A stretch of DNA of 37,019 nucleotides. Origin: Erythrobacter sp. (GTDB taxonomy: Bacteria > Pseudomonadota > Alphaproteobacteria > Sphingomonadales > Sphingomonadaceae). The stretch is from the NCBI GenBank assembly GCA_030065195.1, contig JASJDE010000006.1, positions 1-37,019 of the forward strand. Reading direction: 5' to 3'. The position numbers and the translations under genes were made by a program. Below the pieces are notes generated by a model. It ran no database searches. It was not told where the DNA came from and worked only from the letters and a program-made list of their open reading frames with translations. Of this stretch, positions 1 to 9,886 are shown in pieces; within the stretch, counting starts at the first letter, position 1, and every line of letters starts with the position of its first letter.

Positions 1-650
1 ATTGTCTGACGACCAACGCTCGCGTCGCCGAAACCGTGAAGCTCACCGAAAACAGCTTCCGCGACGTAAACATCGCTTTCGCCAATGAACTCAGCGTCAT
101 AGCCGATGATCTGGGCGTCAATGTGTGGGACGTGATCGCGCTCGCCAACAGGCATCCGCGGGTCAATATCCTGCAGCCAGGACCTGGCGTCGGCGGCCAT
201 TGCATCGCGGTCGATCCATGGTTCCTGGTGTCCAGCGCACCCAAGGTCGCGCGGCTGATCCGCACGGCTCGCGAAGTCAACGATTTCAAGGCGGTGTATT
301 CCGAGCGCCGCATTCGTGCGCTGCTCGATGCAGTGCCCGATGGCAAAGTGGCGCTGCTCGGCCTCGCCTTCAAACCCGACATCGACGACTTCCGCGAGAG
401 CCCGGCGATGGAGATCGCGCTCAGCCTCGCCAAGACGCGCGGCCAGCGCCTCATGCTGGTCGAACCCTTCGCCGAGGAATTGCCGCAGGGATTTGCCGGG
501 ACCGGCGCGCAGCTAGCCGGTCTTGACGAAGCGCTCGAAACGGCGGAAGTCGTCGTCGTGCTGGTCGATCACACCGCGTTCAAACACCTCACTCCCGCCG
601 ACCTTGCGGGCAAGCTGGTGTACGACACGCGCGGCATGATGAAACGGTGA
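1..650 (+). CDS. wecC: UDP-N-acetyl-D-mannosamine dehydrogenase, C-terminal part (truncated at left window edge)
   Basis: Open frame runs in from the window start (CLTTNARVAETVKLTENSFRDVN...). Contains the UDP-sugar dehydrogenase catalytic region PGPGVGGHCIAVDPWFLV and the C-terminal domain LLGLAFKPDIDDFRESPA. Confidence 0.93.
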   Translation, partial: CLTTNARVAETVKLTENSFRDVNIAFANELSVIADDLGVNVWDVIALANRHPRVNILQPGPGVGGHCIAVDPWFLVSSAPKVARLIRTAREVNDFKAVYSERRIRALLDAVPDGKVALLGLAFKPDIDDFRESPAMEIALSLAKTRGQRLMLVEPFAEELPQGFAGTGAQLAGLDEALETAEVVVVLVDHTAFKHLTPADLAGKLVYDTRGMMKR

Positions 651-1777
651 GCAGACCCAAGATACTGGTCACGTTCGGGACCCGGCCCGAAGCGATCAAG
701 ATGTTCCCGGTGGTGCAGGCGCTGCGCGAGACGGGCACGTTCGATGTCCGCATCGCAGTCACCGCGCAGCATCGCGAGATGCTCGATCAAGTCATGGAAA
801 TGGCTGAAATCGTTCCCGATATCGACCTCGACCTCATGCAGCCTGGGCAGAGCCTCGACGCTTTGTCTGCGCGGATCATCACCCGCTTCGGAGAAGCGCT
901 CGATGCCGAACAACCGGATCGTGTACTGGTCCATGGCGATACGCTGACTACCATGATGGCGACGCTGGCATGCTACTTCCGACGCATCCCCGTCGGCCAC
1001 GTCGAAGCCGGATTGCGAAGCGGAGACATTTACGCTCCATGGCCCGAGGAAGTGAACCGCAAGGTCACCGGCACCGTTGCGGATCTGCACTTCGCTCCAA
1101 CCGAGAACGCGGCCGCTGCCCTGCGCGCCGAAAACGTACCAGACAGCGCGATTCACGTCACAGGCAACACCGTGATCGACGCGCTTCTGGTCGCTCGCGC
1201 CAAGCTGAAAGCGGACCCGTCGCTCGCCCCGGCTATCGCGCCGCTCAAACAACGATTTGTCGGCAAGCGCATCATCGCCGTCACCGCGCATAGGCGCGAG
1301 AATTTCGGCGATGGCATGCGGCAAATTGCGACTGCCCTTCGCCAGCTGGCCGCCCGCAGCGATACCGCGCTGATCTATCCGATGCATCCCAACCCCAACG
1401 TTTCCGATGTGATGCGCCCGGCGCTGCAGGACACGGATAACGTCGCGTTGATAGAACCGCTCGACTACCTCAACTTCGTTGCGATGATGGAGGCTGCCGA
1501 CATTGTGCTGACGGATTCCGGCGGCATCCAGGAGGAGGCCCCAAGCTTAGGAAAGCCGGTGCTCGTCATGCGCGACACGACCGAACGACCGGAGGGCGTG
1601 GATGCGGGAACCGCATTGCTGGTCGGCACAAACACGGTGCGCATCGTCAGCGAAGTTTCACGCCTGCTCGATCAGCGAGCCGACTATGCCGTGATGGCGC
1701 AGGCGCACAACCCTTACGGCGACGGCACCGCCAGCCGCCAGATTTCCGACATCATCGCGAAGGCCCACGCGAATTAG
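647..1777 (+). CDS. wecB: UDP-N-acetylglucosamine 2-epimerase (non-hydrolysing)
   Basis: TFGTRPEAIKMFPVVQAL, VHGDTLTTMMA, VGHVEAGLRSGD, TAHRRENFG and DSGGIQEEAPSLGKPVLVMRDTTERPEG are WecB-family signatures. Overlaps the wecC stop. Confidence 0.96.
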   Translation: MSRPKILVTFGTRPEAIKMFPVVQALRETGTFDVRIAVTAQHREMLDQVMEMAEIVPDIDLDLMQPGQSLDALSARIITRFGEALDAEQPDRVLVHGDTLTTMMATLACYFRRIPVGHVEAGLRSGDIYAPWPEEVNRKVTGTVADLHFAPTENAAAALRAENVPDSAIHVTGNTVIDALLVARAKLKADPSLAPAIAPLKQRFVGKRIIAVTAHRRENFGDGMRQIATALRQLAARSDTALIYPMHPNPNVSDVMRPALQDTDNVALIEPLDYLNFVAMMEAADIVLTDSGGIQEEAPSLGKPVLVMRDTTERPEGVDAGTALLVGTNTVRIVSEVSRLLDQRADYAVMAQAHNPYGDGTASRQISDIIAKAHAN

Positions 1778-2327
1778 CTGCCGCCCTTTTGCCGACGACT
1801 CCGACATAATAGGCGGCGCATGCGGCCACCAACACCGAAGCGCCAATATCGGCGATCCAGTTCAGCTTCAGCGGGCCGAACAGCAGCGCGTCCAGCGCAC
1901 TGAAAGACACGGTGCGAAGTGCCACCAATGCGACCATTGCCAAACCAGCGGCCTGCGCAATAAGCACAGCGAAATTGCGACGCCCCCGCGATGCACGCAT
2001 CGCCCTGAAGAACCAGAACACGCCTGCCGAACCTGCCAGGACGGCTATCACGAGGACCAATATTCCCTGAAATCCCCGACGCCCCTCGTAGCTGCCTGTG
2101 GCCACCAAGAGGTCGCGCAACTCGTCGCGCCAGATCGCTTCGAGATCGAGCAATCGCAATCCGGCAAGCACCGAGAATAGAACGGCTAGCATCGCCCAGC
2201 TCTTCCAGTGCGAAGGGACTTGCCGCCGAACCAGCGCGCAGGCCGTCGCAGCAAGACATGATAACAGGACAACGAGATAGAGCGTTGCCGCGATCAAGCT
2301 GAGAATTGAAGGCCCCGAAGATGGCAT
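1752..2327 (-). CDS. Hypothetical multi-pass membrane protein
   Basis: 191 aa with several hydrophobic segments; convergent 26-nt overlap with wecB. No family recognised. Confidence 0.6.
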   Translation of the reverse strand: MPSSGPSILSLIAATLYLVVLLSCLAATACALVRRQVPSHWKSWAMLAVLFSVLAGLRLLDLEAIWRDELRDLLVATGSYEGRRGFQGILVLVIAVLAGSAGVFWFFRAMRASRGRRNFAVLIAQAAGLAMVALVALRTVSFSALDALLFGPLKLNWIADIGASVLVAACAAYYVGVVGKRAAANSRGPSR

Positions 2328-2546
2328 ACGGAATGCTTGTACCTCACGTCACCAAATGTGATCTTTTCGGCCATAGCATCAGTGCCGACAGTCGCAATCG
2401 CGCCGCAGGGTCCGACACCCGTTTTTCCGGGGCAACTCGGCCCAGCGCAGTCAGGTGTGACCATGCCCAGCTTTGTTCCCGTCTCTGTTGCACTGCGGCA
2501 ATGGCGCGTCTAAGGCTTTTCCCGTAGTGATTGGAGGATTTTGCTA

Positions 2547-3269
2547 ATGCGTCCGAAGGCTCGGAATTTCCTGTTTGCTGCCGGGATGGCAGGGCTTTCG
2601 CTGGGCGGGTGCGCTTCGACGCCCGAACCGGTGATCGGCGTTGCGGCTTCGCAGCCGGTCGGCGCTTTGGGCCAGGAAGGATTCTCCGTTGCGCGTCCAA
2701 AGACGTACCTGCTCAGGCCTTCAGACAAGATCTCCGTCAATGTCTTCCGCGAGCCTGACTTTTCAATGGAATCGGTACAGGTCGGCGTTGAGGGTAATGT
2801 TTCGCTTCCCTTGCTCGGATCGATCCCAGCCGCCGGAATGACGACGCAGCAGTTCGAGGCCGATGTCACCCGCCGGCTCGCTGCGGCAGGCCTCAAGTCA
2901 CCGATGGTAGCCATCAACATCGCGGAATACGCATCGCATCTCGTCACCGTCGAAGGGGCGGTCACCACGCCGGGCGTCTATCCGTTCGAGCCGGGCGCAC
3001 GACTGTCTTCCGCGATCGCAATGGCGGAAGGGACCGAGCGCGAAGCGAAGCGCAGCCAGGTTGCGGTGTTCCGCACCCGCGGCGACCAAATATATGTCGC
3101 GAAGTTCGATTATGGCGCGGTGAGTCAGGGCACGATGCTCGATCCGGTGCTCGAACCTAACGATCGCGTGGTTGTCGGCACCGATGGCCTTTCCGTCTTC
3201 TGGCAAGATGCGCTCAAGACCATTCCGGCTCTGGGCGTCTTTGCAACCGTGGCCATAGACAACAACTGA
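2547..3269 (+). CDS. Polysaccharide export outer-membrane lipoprotein (Wza/GumB-like)
   Basis: Lipobox LSLGG|C, polysaccharide export domain (YLLRPSDKISVNVFREPDFS) and SLBB-like segment (VTVEGAVTTPGVYPFEPG). GGAGG upstream of the ATG at 2547. Confidence 0.92.
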   Translation: MRPKARNFLFAAGMAGLSLGGCASTPEPVIGVAASQPVGALGQEGFSVARPKTYLLRPSDKISVNVFREPDFSMESVQVGVEGNVSLPLLGSIPAAGMTTQQFEADVTRRLAAAGLKSPMVAINIAEYASHLVTVEGAVTTPGVYPFEPGARLSSAIAMAEGTEREAKRSQVAVFRTRGDQIYVAKFDYGAVSQGTMLDPVLEPNDRVVVGTDGLSVFWQDALKTIPALGVFATVAIDNN

Positions 3270-3276
3270 TCAACCC

Positions 3277-5484
3277 ATGAACGACCGCTCGATCATCCAT
3301 ACCCCCGAACCGGAGGGTCGTGGAACGTGGCTGGATCCGTATCTTCCAGAGAACCAGCTGGCGCATTATCAGCAGCCGCAGCCGAAACTGATCGACGTTT
3401 CTGCGATCCGCGGGATCCTGTTCCGGCAACGTTGGCTGTTCATTGCGGTCATCAGCCTCGCTCTGATTGGCGGCCTCGTTTACACGCTGATGGCCACGCC
3501 GATGTACCAGGCGCAGGCGACGGTGAAGGTCGAGCCCTACGGTTCCTATATTGTCGAGGGGCAGGACATCGATCAGGGCCTCGCAAGCAACCAGGTGTTC
3601 GACTTTCTCGGCACCCAGCTTGCGATCATCCAGAGCCGTAATCTGGCCTCCCAGGTCGCTGCCGATCTCAATCTAGGGGAGCGGTACGATCTCCTTGGCG
3701 AAGGCATTGATGAAAGCCGTCCGCCGAACCTCGACGATGAGGCTTGGCGCAAGAGCAAGGAAGCGATGGCGGCTTCGATCCTCATGGGGTCCGTCGAAGC
3801 CGATCTTCCGGGTGATAGCTGGATCCTGACGATAACATATCGCTCCGACAATCCGGTTCTGGCAGCGGAAATGGCCAACGCTTACGCCGACGCTTTCGTC
3901 GCGTCGGACACGCGCGAAGGCATTGCCGAAAGCGAATATGCCCAAGAATACCTGCAGGAGCAGATCCAGCTGATCCGCGGGCGCCTGCAAGAAGCGGAGC
4001 AAGCCTCCAACACCTATGCCCGAAACAGCGGCATCATCGTGCAGCCCAGTGCAGGCTCCGATGAAGGCGGGATCGTCACGCTTACGACCGCCAACCTTTC
4101 AAGCATCAACCAGCGCGTATCCGAAGCGCGCGCCAAGCGGATTGACGCCGAGCAGCGCTGGCGTGCGATCCAGAATCTTCCGGCCGCCCAGCTACCCGAA
4201 GTGCAAAGCAATCCAGTATTGCAAGGCCTGGTTTCGGAACGGACCGGATTGCAGAACGAACTGATCGAATTGCGCCAGCGTTACAACGACCAGTTCCCGC
4301 AAATTCAGAACATCCTCGTCAAGATGGAAACGCTCGATCGCCAGATCGAACGCAGCAGCGCCGATATCAAAGCGACAGTCCGCAACGAATACACCGTCGC
4401 CCGCAATCAGGAACAGGCACTCGAACGCGAACTCAACGCACTGACTGGTGAGACGCTGGTCGAGCAGGACCGTCAGGTTCAGTACAGCGTCCTCGAACGC
4501 GAAGCTCAGGCATTGCGCGACCAGCTCAAGGCATTGCTCGATCGCTATAACACGATTAGCACGGCTGCGAATGTCGATGCGGGGACGCTTAGCAAACTGG
4601 ATCCGGCGACGGTGCCTGGCGGTGCCTACTCTCCGAGCCTTTCCCGAAACCTGATGCTGGCACTCGTTTTCGGGGTTGCGCTTGCCGGCGGCCTTGCCGT
4701 CTTGCGTGAGACTTTCGATGATCGAATCCGATCGCTCGACGAAGTCGAAGACAAGATTGGCCTACCGATGTTGGGCCATACGCCATTCGTCGAATCGCGC
4801 GATCTGGAAAAGGAAGAGACCAATCGCTTCAGCGCGCTGATGGAAGCCTATGCATCGATCCGTTCCGCAATCGATTTTGCCTTGCCGCGCAACCAGAACG
4901 TTATCCAGCTAACCAGTAGCCAGGCTTCCGAAGGGAAGTCGACGACGGCCGTTATCCTCGCCGAACTGTTTGCCAGTTTGGGACGAAAGACGCTGCTTAT
5001 TGATGCCGACCTGAGGCGGCCGTCGGTCGCCAGGTTGCTCGATATCGAAGACCCGCAGGCTGGTCTCGTCGAAGTCGTCCTCGGCCATACCGACTTGCAA
5101 TCCGCGGTCGTGAAGGGACTGCATGAAAACCTCGAAATCCTCCCGATAGGTTCGATCAGTCCCAACCCGACCGAATTGCTGGCCTCGCCGCAGATGCGCG
5201 AGTTCATTGAGAAGAATCGCCACGAATACGGGTTGATCATTTTTGACACCTGCCCGGTTATGGGCCTTGCCGATGCGCCTCTCCTGTCGCGCATGGTCGA
5301 CGGGACGATCTTTGTGCTCGAGGCGAACAAAGTGCATTTTGGACAGGCCAAGGCGGCGATCAAGCGCGTACGCGGAGCCGGCGGCAATATCCTCGGGGTG
5401 ATCCTGACCAAGTATCGTGCACTCGAGGCGGGCCAAAGCTACGATTATCAGTATGGGTATTACCAATACGGGCAAGATAAGTAG
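3277..5484 (+). CDS. Polysaccharide co-polymerase / BY-type tyrosine autokinase (Wzc-like)
   Basis: N-terminal Wzz domain with TM segments, Walker A-like SSQASEGKSTTAVILAELFA, Walker A' LLIDADLRRP, and a Tyr-rich C-terminus YDYQYGYYQYGQDK. Confidence 0.94.
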   Translation: MNDRSIIHTPEPEGRGTWLDPYLPENQLAHYQQPQPKLIDVSAIRGILFRQRWLFIAVISLALIGGLVYTLMATPMYQAQATVKVEPYGSYIVEGQDIDQGLASNQVFDFLGTQLAIIQSRNLASQVAADLNLGERYDLLGEGIDESRPPNLDDEAWRKSKEAMAASILMGSVEADLPGDSWILTITYRSDNPVLAAEMANAYADAFVASDTREGIAESEYAQEYLQEQIQLIRGRLQEAEQASNTYARNSGIIVQPSAGSDEGGIVTLTTANLSSINQRVSEARAKRIDAEQRWRAIQNLPAAQLPEVQSNPVLQGLVSERTGLQNELIELRQRYNDQFPQIQNILVKMETLDRQIERSSADIKATVRNEYTVARNQEQALERELNALTGETLVEQDRQVQYSVLEREAQALRDQLKALLDRYNTISTAANVDAGTLSKLDPATVPGGAYSPSLSRNLMLALVFGVALAGGLAVLRETFDDRIRSLDEVEDKIGLPMLGHTPFVESRDLEKEETNRFSALMEAYASIRSAIDFALPRNQNVIQLTSSQASEGKSTTAVILAELFASLGRKTLLIDADLRRPSVARLLDIEDPQAGLVEVVLGHTDLQSAVVKGLHENLEILPIGSISPNPTELLASPQMREFIEKNRHEYGLIIFDTCPVMGLADAPLLSRMVDGTIFVLEANKVHFGQAKAAIKRVRGAGGNILGVILTKYRALEAGQSYDYQYGYYQYGQDK

Positions 5485-5502
5485 CCTGAATGGAGTGGTC
5501 GC

Positions 5503-6378
5503 ATGACCCTGCCTGCACCGTTCACGATTATCGTACCTGCTCATAACGAAGAGGCAGTGATTGCCCGCTGCCTCGAAGCTGTGCTGGCGGATGCGCCGGA
5601 CGAAGGGCGGGCAAAGATCGTCGTCGCTGCGAATGGCTGTACGGATCGAACCGTCGCGATTGCACGCAAGACAGCGCCAGAAGCTGCGGTGCTGGATCTG
5701 CCCCAGGGATCGAAGACCAAGGCGATGAATGCCGCGCACGAACATGCCCCGGACTTTCCGCGCATCTATCTCGATGCGGATGTGCGCTGCAACTATGCCA
5801 GCCTTTCGGCGCTGGCAGACACATTGAGAATGCCCGGTGTAATGGCCGCGTCACCTCGCCTTGAGATGGATCTCTCCCGTTCCAACGCTCTGGTAAGGGC
5901 CTACTATCGGGTGTGGCTTACTCAACCCTACGTCAACCGCGCCATGGTGGGCTCGGGATGCTTCGGTCTGTCGCAGGCGGGCTTTGAAGCGATCGGCGAT
6001 TTCCCAACGATTACGGGCGACGATATCTGGGTGCATTCCCGGTTTCGCGAAAGTGAGCGCCGCAACGTTTCGGTCGATGCGGACGGCAATCGGGTCTTCT
6101 TCACGGTCTCTCCGCCACGTCGCGCAATCGACCAGATTCGTGTCGAGACGCGGCGTCGCCTGGGCAACGAAGAGGTGTTGCGGCTTCACCCCAGCCCGCA
6201 TTTCAGTGGGTCCAATCAGGCCGGGGATCTTCGCACCGCTCTGAATAGCGGCGCGTCGCTGGTCGATGTAGCGATATATTTGGCAATCAAGGCGATAGCG
6301 CGCATTCGCGGACGCTTCGTCAGACCGCGAAGCGGCTCCATCGTCTGGGAGCGCGATCTCGCCGCGCGCGAAGTTTGA
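5503..6378 (+). CDS. Glycosyltransferase family 2 protein
   Basis: TIIVPAHNEEAVIARCLEAVL, YLDADVR (DxD), GDDIWVHSRFR. Confidence 0.85.
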   Translation: MTLPAPFTIIVPAHNEEAVIARCLEAVLADAPDEGRAKIVVAANGCTDRTVAIARKTAPEAAVLDLPQGSKTKAMNAAHEHAPDFPRIYLDADVRCNYASLSALADTLRMPGVMAASPRLEMDLSRSNALVRAYYRVWLTQPYVNRAMVGSGCFGLSQAGFEAIGDFPTITGDDIWVHSRFRESERRNVSVDADGNRVFFTVSPPRRAIDQIRVETRRRLGNEEVLRLHPSPHFSGSNQAGDLRTALNSGASLVDVAIYLAIKAIARIRGRFVRPRSGSIVWERDLAAREV

Positions 6379-6381
6379 ACC

Positions 6382-7380
6382 ATGCCTGCCATCAGTCCGT
6401 CGAAGACCGAGGAAACAAGAGAAGAGAACGGCCTCGGCGCCACGGTCTCGATCCTTATCGTCGCATTTGATTCCGCCGATCTCATCCGGGCCTGTCTCGA
6501 TTCCGTAGAGCAAGCCTGCACGCAGCACAGCTATGAAGTGCTGCTGGTCGACAATGGCGACGGTTCGACCGAAGCCTTGGTGCGTCGCGATTACCCCGAA
6601 GTGCGAATTGTCGAAAGCAGAGGCAATGTCGGGTTCGCTGCGGGCAACAACTGGCTGGCCCGCCATGCACAATCCGACAGGTTCCTCCTGCTCAATCCCG
6701 ATATGGAGCTGGAGCGCGGCGCGATCGATGCCTTGCTCGATGGCGCGGTCACACACCCCGAAGCAGCGGCCTGGGGCGGCGTTACCGTCGATGCACTTGG
6801 CAAGCCCGATAGCGGCAACGCCATTGCCATGCCGTCACTCGCCGAATTTGCCAGCGCTGCGATGGGTAGGTCCATCATCGGGAACAGTCGGATGCAAGGG
6901 GTCGACACGGACGCCAAGGTCGACGTTCTGATCGGCGGCTTTGTCATGTTTGACCGGACCGCATGGGAACGGGTTGGAGGGTTCGACGAACGTTACTTCC
7001 TCTATTGCGAGGAAGTCGACTTGTACTACCGGCTCAAACGACACGGATTCGCTTTTTGGCGTATTGCCGATGCTCGCGGGCACCACGCGATTGCCCACGG
7101 GCAGGGACTTTCACCGCTCCGCATGCTGTATCGTGCGGCTGGTTCGGCGGAGTTCGTTCGGCGCCACTGGTCACTGCCTTCTTCGGCTTTGGCGCGTTTC
7201 TTGATTTGGCTCGCTGCATTCGAGCGTGTCGCCGCGGGGTGGCTTGTCGGCGGTTGGCGTCCAAGACTGGCGGCCATGGGCCGCGGTTATCGCGATGTCG
7301 CACTGAGGCCGCAGTTGTGGGTCCATGGATACGACCCGGATCGGGGATTGCTGAGCCAGTTGAAGCGTGAAAACGCTTAG
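6382..7380 (+). CDS. Glycosyltransferase family 2, rhamnosyltransferase-like
   Basis: VSILIVAFDSADLIRACLDSV, ESRGNVGFAAGNNWLA, LLLNPDMELE, GGFDERYFLYCEEVDLYYRLKRHG. Confidence 0.9.
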   Translation: MPAISPSKTEETREENGLGATVSILIVAFDSADLIRACLDSVEQACTQHSYEVLLVDNGDGSTEALVRRDYPEVRIVESRGNVGFAAGNNWLARHAQSDRFLLLNPDMELERGAIDALLDGAVTHPEAAAWGGVTVDALGKPDSGNAIAMPSLAEFASAAMGRSIIGNSRMQGVDTDAKVDVLIGGFVMFDRTAWERVGGFDERYFLYCEEVDLYYRLKRHGFAFWRIADARGHHAIAHGQGLSPLRMLYRAAGSAEFVRRHWSLPSSALARFLIWLAAFERVAAGWLVGGWRPRLAAMGRGYRDVALRPQLWVHGYDPDRGLLSQLKRENA

Positions 7381-8795
7381 CTCTCGCCGTCATGCATGCC
7401 TTGTCCCGATTCTGCCTGCCGGGAATGCGAAATGCTACGCCGGTCGGGAACCCTGACTTCGCCAACGGGCATAAGACCGCTTGGCATCGTCCGCTTGCGT
7501 TCGGCATAGCCAAGGCTGACGGTGATGCCCAGCAGCATGAAGAACCAGGCTTGAGCCGACAGCCAGATTGCGACGGAAATCACGCCGAAAGCGAACACCG
7601 CCATAGCAATTGCGATGCCGCGTTCGAACCGTTGGTCGACCCGTGTGGAATGCGTGCTGCGACGCGCCAAAGTGTAAATGGCGATCGCGCAGGCAAGACC
7701 AATGAGCAATGGAGGAATGATCCCGAACTGGATCGCCTGCAACAACCAGTAGTGGTCGATCGAGCCCTTCATCCAACTCGGCCGCTCCCACTCGGCATAG
7801 CCAATGCCGAACCACGGGTTCTTTTCGACATTGTCGGTGCCGTAGCGCCAAATCAACACGCGATTATATGCGCTGTAGGAGTTCAGCGAAGCAAAGCGCA
7901 TCACAAAGCTGAACGCACCGGCATTGGTGCCGAATTCCAGAACGAAAGTAACCAACGCGCCGGCCAGGAAAAACATTCGCCAAGACAGGTTGGCGATCTG
8001 TTCGCTCAGCCAGTTGTAGACGACTAGGCCGGTCCCCGCTGCGAGCGCCAGGAGCGCCGCCGAACTGACCGTGAAGAAGCTGCTGATCGAAGCGGCGATG
8101 CCGATCAGGAACGGCCAACCGCGCAGGCCCGAAAGCCAGTAGAGCGGAAGGAAACTCGCGAAGAAGATCCCGGCCAGGATCGGGTGAGGGAATGGCCCGC
8201 GCGCGCGCATGAAACCTAGCCGTTCATCGATCCGGGTGTTCACGCCCTGTCCGGTAAACTGGGCAACAAACGGCTGAAGGAGGTGGGTTTTGGTGACGGA
8301 CTCATAGACTAGGATTCCGCCCATCACGGCTAATCCCGGCAACATCAGGAGCAGGAATATCCGCACATCCCGCAATGATCGGAATGCCGCCCTGGCGAAG
8401 AAATACGCTAGTGCTGTATCGGTGACTTGCGCAACGCTTGCCGTAAACGCGTCGACCGCTTCGGTCGTCATGAATAGTGCGAATGCTGTCCACGCCGCCG
8501 CGCCTGCGACAAAGAGGTCCGGCCATGTGAACCGGAATCTGCCCGACAAGGCGCTGGCGAAAACGAAGATCGCAGCCGGTATGAGAAAAAACCGATAGGG
8601 CGGCAGAACCGATCCCATGATCGACGTGTTGAGCTGCGGGGGCAGCAACAGGATGTAGCCGAGCAGGACGGCAAGATAGATCGGCAAATCGCTCGAAAAG
8701 GCGCGCGGTCGTCCACGGACCGGAGGGGGTGCAAATCGAGGACGATGCGCGGTTGCCACGGCGTCGGACGTTAAACGGTTTGCACGGTCGATCAA
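7377..8795 (-). CDS. O-antigen ligase / Wzy-like polymerase
   Basis: 472-aa polytopic membrane protein with a large loop (GIGYAEWERPSWMKGSIDHYWLLQAIQFGIIPPLL) typical of Wzy_C proteins. Confidence 0.75.
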   Translation of the reverse strand: MIDRANRLTSDAVATAHRPRFAPPPVRGRPRAFSSDLPIYLAVLLGYILLLPPQLNTSIMGSVLPPYRFFLIPAAIFVFASALSGRFRFTWPDLFVAGAAAWTAFALFMTTEAVDAFTASVAQVTDTALAYFFARAAFRSLRDVRIFLLLMLPGLAVMGGILVYESVTKTHLLQPFVAQFTGQGVNTRIDERLGFMRARGPFPHPILAGIFFASFLPLYWLSGLRGWPFLIGIAASISSFFTVSSAALLALAAGTGLVVYNWLSEQIANLSWRMFFLAGALVTFVLEFGTNAGAFSFVMRFASLNSYSAYNRVLIWRYGTDNVEKNPWFGIGYAEWERPSWMKGSIDHYWLLQAIQFGIIPPLLIGLACAIAIYTLARRSTHSTRVDQRFERGIAIAMAVFAFGVISVAIWLSAQAWFFMLLGITVSLGYAERKRTMPSGLMPVGEVRVPDRRSISHSRQAESGQGMHDGES

Positions 8796-8819
8796 GGCGT
8801 GTTGGCGCCCGTATCCGGA

Positions 8820-9407
8820 CTATCCGTCCGCCTGCTGCGTCGGCATGATTTCGCGTGTGCTCACGACCCTTGCCGGCGATCCGGCAATGATGCTCATTGG
8901 AGGAAATTCACCTCGCACCACGGCCCCTGCGCCGACGATGCAACCGTCGCCGATCGTTGTTCCCGGCAGGATCACGGCGCGTGTCGCAAACCACACGTCG
9001 TTGCCGATCGTTATGTCGGCTTCGCCCATTGGCTGATCTGTCACGGGATGGCCCAGGTCGTAGCGATAGCTCGCTGCCGTGACCAACACGTCCGGGCCGA
9101 ATAACGCATCGTCGCCAATACGGATGTGACCGTCACGCGGCCCCCCCCAAAGATGACAGCGGGACCCGATGCGGGCGCGGTGTCCGATCGTAATCCTCTC
9201 GGGATTCTGGAAAATCGCATCGGGGCTCACATTGCGTTCGCCCGCAAATGTGACCTTCCGCAGCGGAGTGACATGATTGTAGTTGTAGAAGTTGACGATC
9301 TTCACGAGATGCAGCCATGCTCGAGGATCGAGCAGGGACGCGAGCAACCGGATTCCGCGCCGCGATTTCACTGGGGCGTCCTTCCGCACCAAATCGGTAT
9401 CCGCCAT
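8820..9407 (-). CDS. WcaF-like left-handed beta-helix O-acetyltransferase
   Basis: Hexapeptide-repeat region (ITIGHRARIGSRCHLWGGPRDGHIRIGDDALFGPDVLV...IGNDVWFATRAVILPGTTIGDGCIVGAGAVV). Confidence 0.87.
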   Translation of the reverse strand: MADTDLVRKDAPVKSRRGIRLLASLLDPRAWLHLVKIVNFYNYNHVTPLRKVTFAGERNVSPDAIFQNPERITIGHRARIGSRCHLWGGPRDGHIRIGDDALFGPDVLVTAASYRYDLGHPVTDQPMGEADITIGNDVWFATRAVILPGTTIGDGCIVGAGAVVRGEFPPMSIIAGSPARVVSTREIMPTQQADG

Positions 9408-9616
9408 GGCGTGCCCTCCGCTTTTCGCTCGTTCCCGGTCGGACGTTGGGCTTAGGTCAGCAGGTCCAGCGAAGTCCAGCGATCAAGGCGGCAATCCCCA
9501 CTGTGCTTTCCCTCGCTCGCGAGCCGCCGGAAACTCGCCGCCCTCCAGAAACAGCTTTCCTACAATTCACCTATTTGGTTAGGCTATTGACGATTCTCAT
9601 CTGATGGAGGTTAGCG

Positions 9617-9886
9617 ATGCCATTCGATCCATTCGAAAACTCGAGCGACAGTCTGATCGCCCCGGCCAAAACAGCATTCGAAATTTCCCCGGATGACAAC
9701 GCCGACCTCGCAGGCGCCACCAAGGCCATCTATGTCGGTACTGGCGGAAACATTACCGCGCGCCCGGTTGAATCCGAACAAGACGTCACCTTTCACAATG
9801 TTGTTGCGGGAACCGTCCTGGCCGTGCGCCTGCGAGCCGTTAGGTCCAGTGGCACCACCGCTGCCGATCTGGTAGGCCTCGCCTGA
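9617..9886 (+). CDS. GTA/phage-type spike base protein (Rcc01079-like)
   Basis: 89 aa MPFDPFENSSDSLIAPAKTAFEISPDDNADLAGATKAIYVGTGGNITARPVESEQDVTFHNVVAGTVLAVRLRAVRSSGTTAADLVGLA. Pattern resembles the RCAP_Rcc01079 spike base family (DP(F)E...SLxxPA...SDxxDLxxxTRAxYVGTGG...VTFxNVxAGxxLPVR...TGTTA). GGAGG RBS. Confidence 0.75.
   Translation: MPFDPFENSSDSLIAPAKTAFEISPDDNADLAGATKAIYVGTGGNITARPVESEQDVTFHNVVAGTVLAVRLRAVRSSGTTAADLVGLA

Noticed and set aside
569-1387. Long minus-strand ORF opposite wecB
   Set aside because: Antisense shadow in GC-rich coding DNA; the plus-strand product is an unambiguous WecB.
5851-6756. 301-aa minus-strand ORF across two glycosyltransferase genes
   Set aside because: Spans two well-supported plus-strand GT2 genes and has no recognisable motif; GC-rich shadow ORF.
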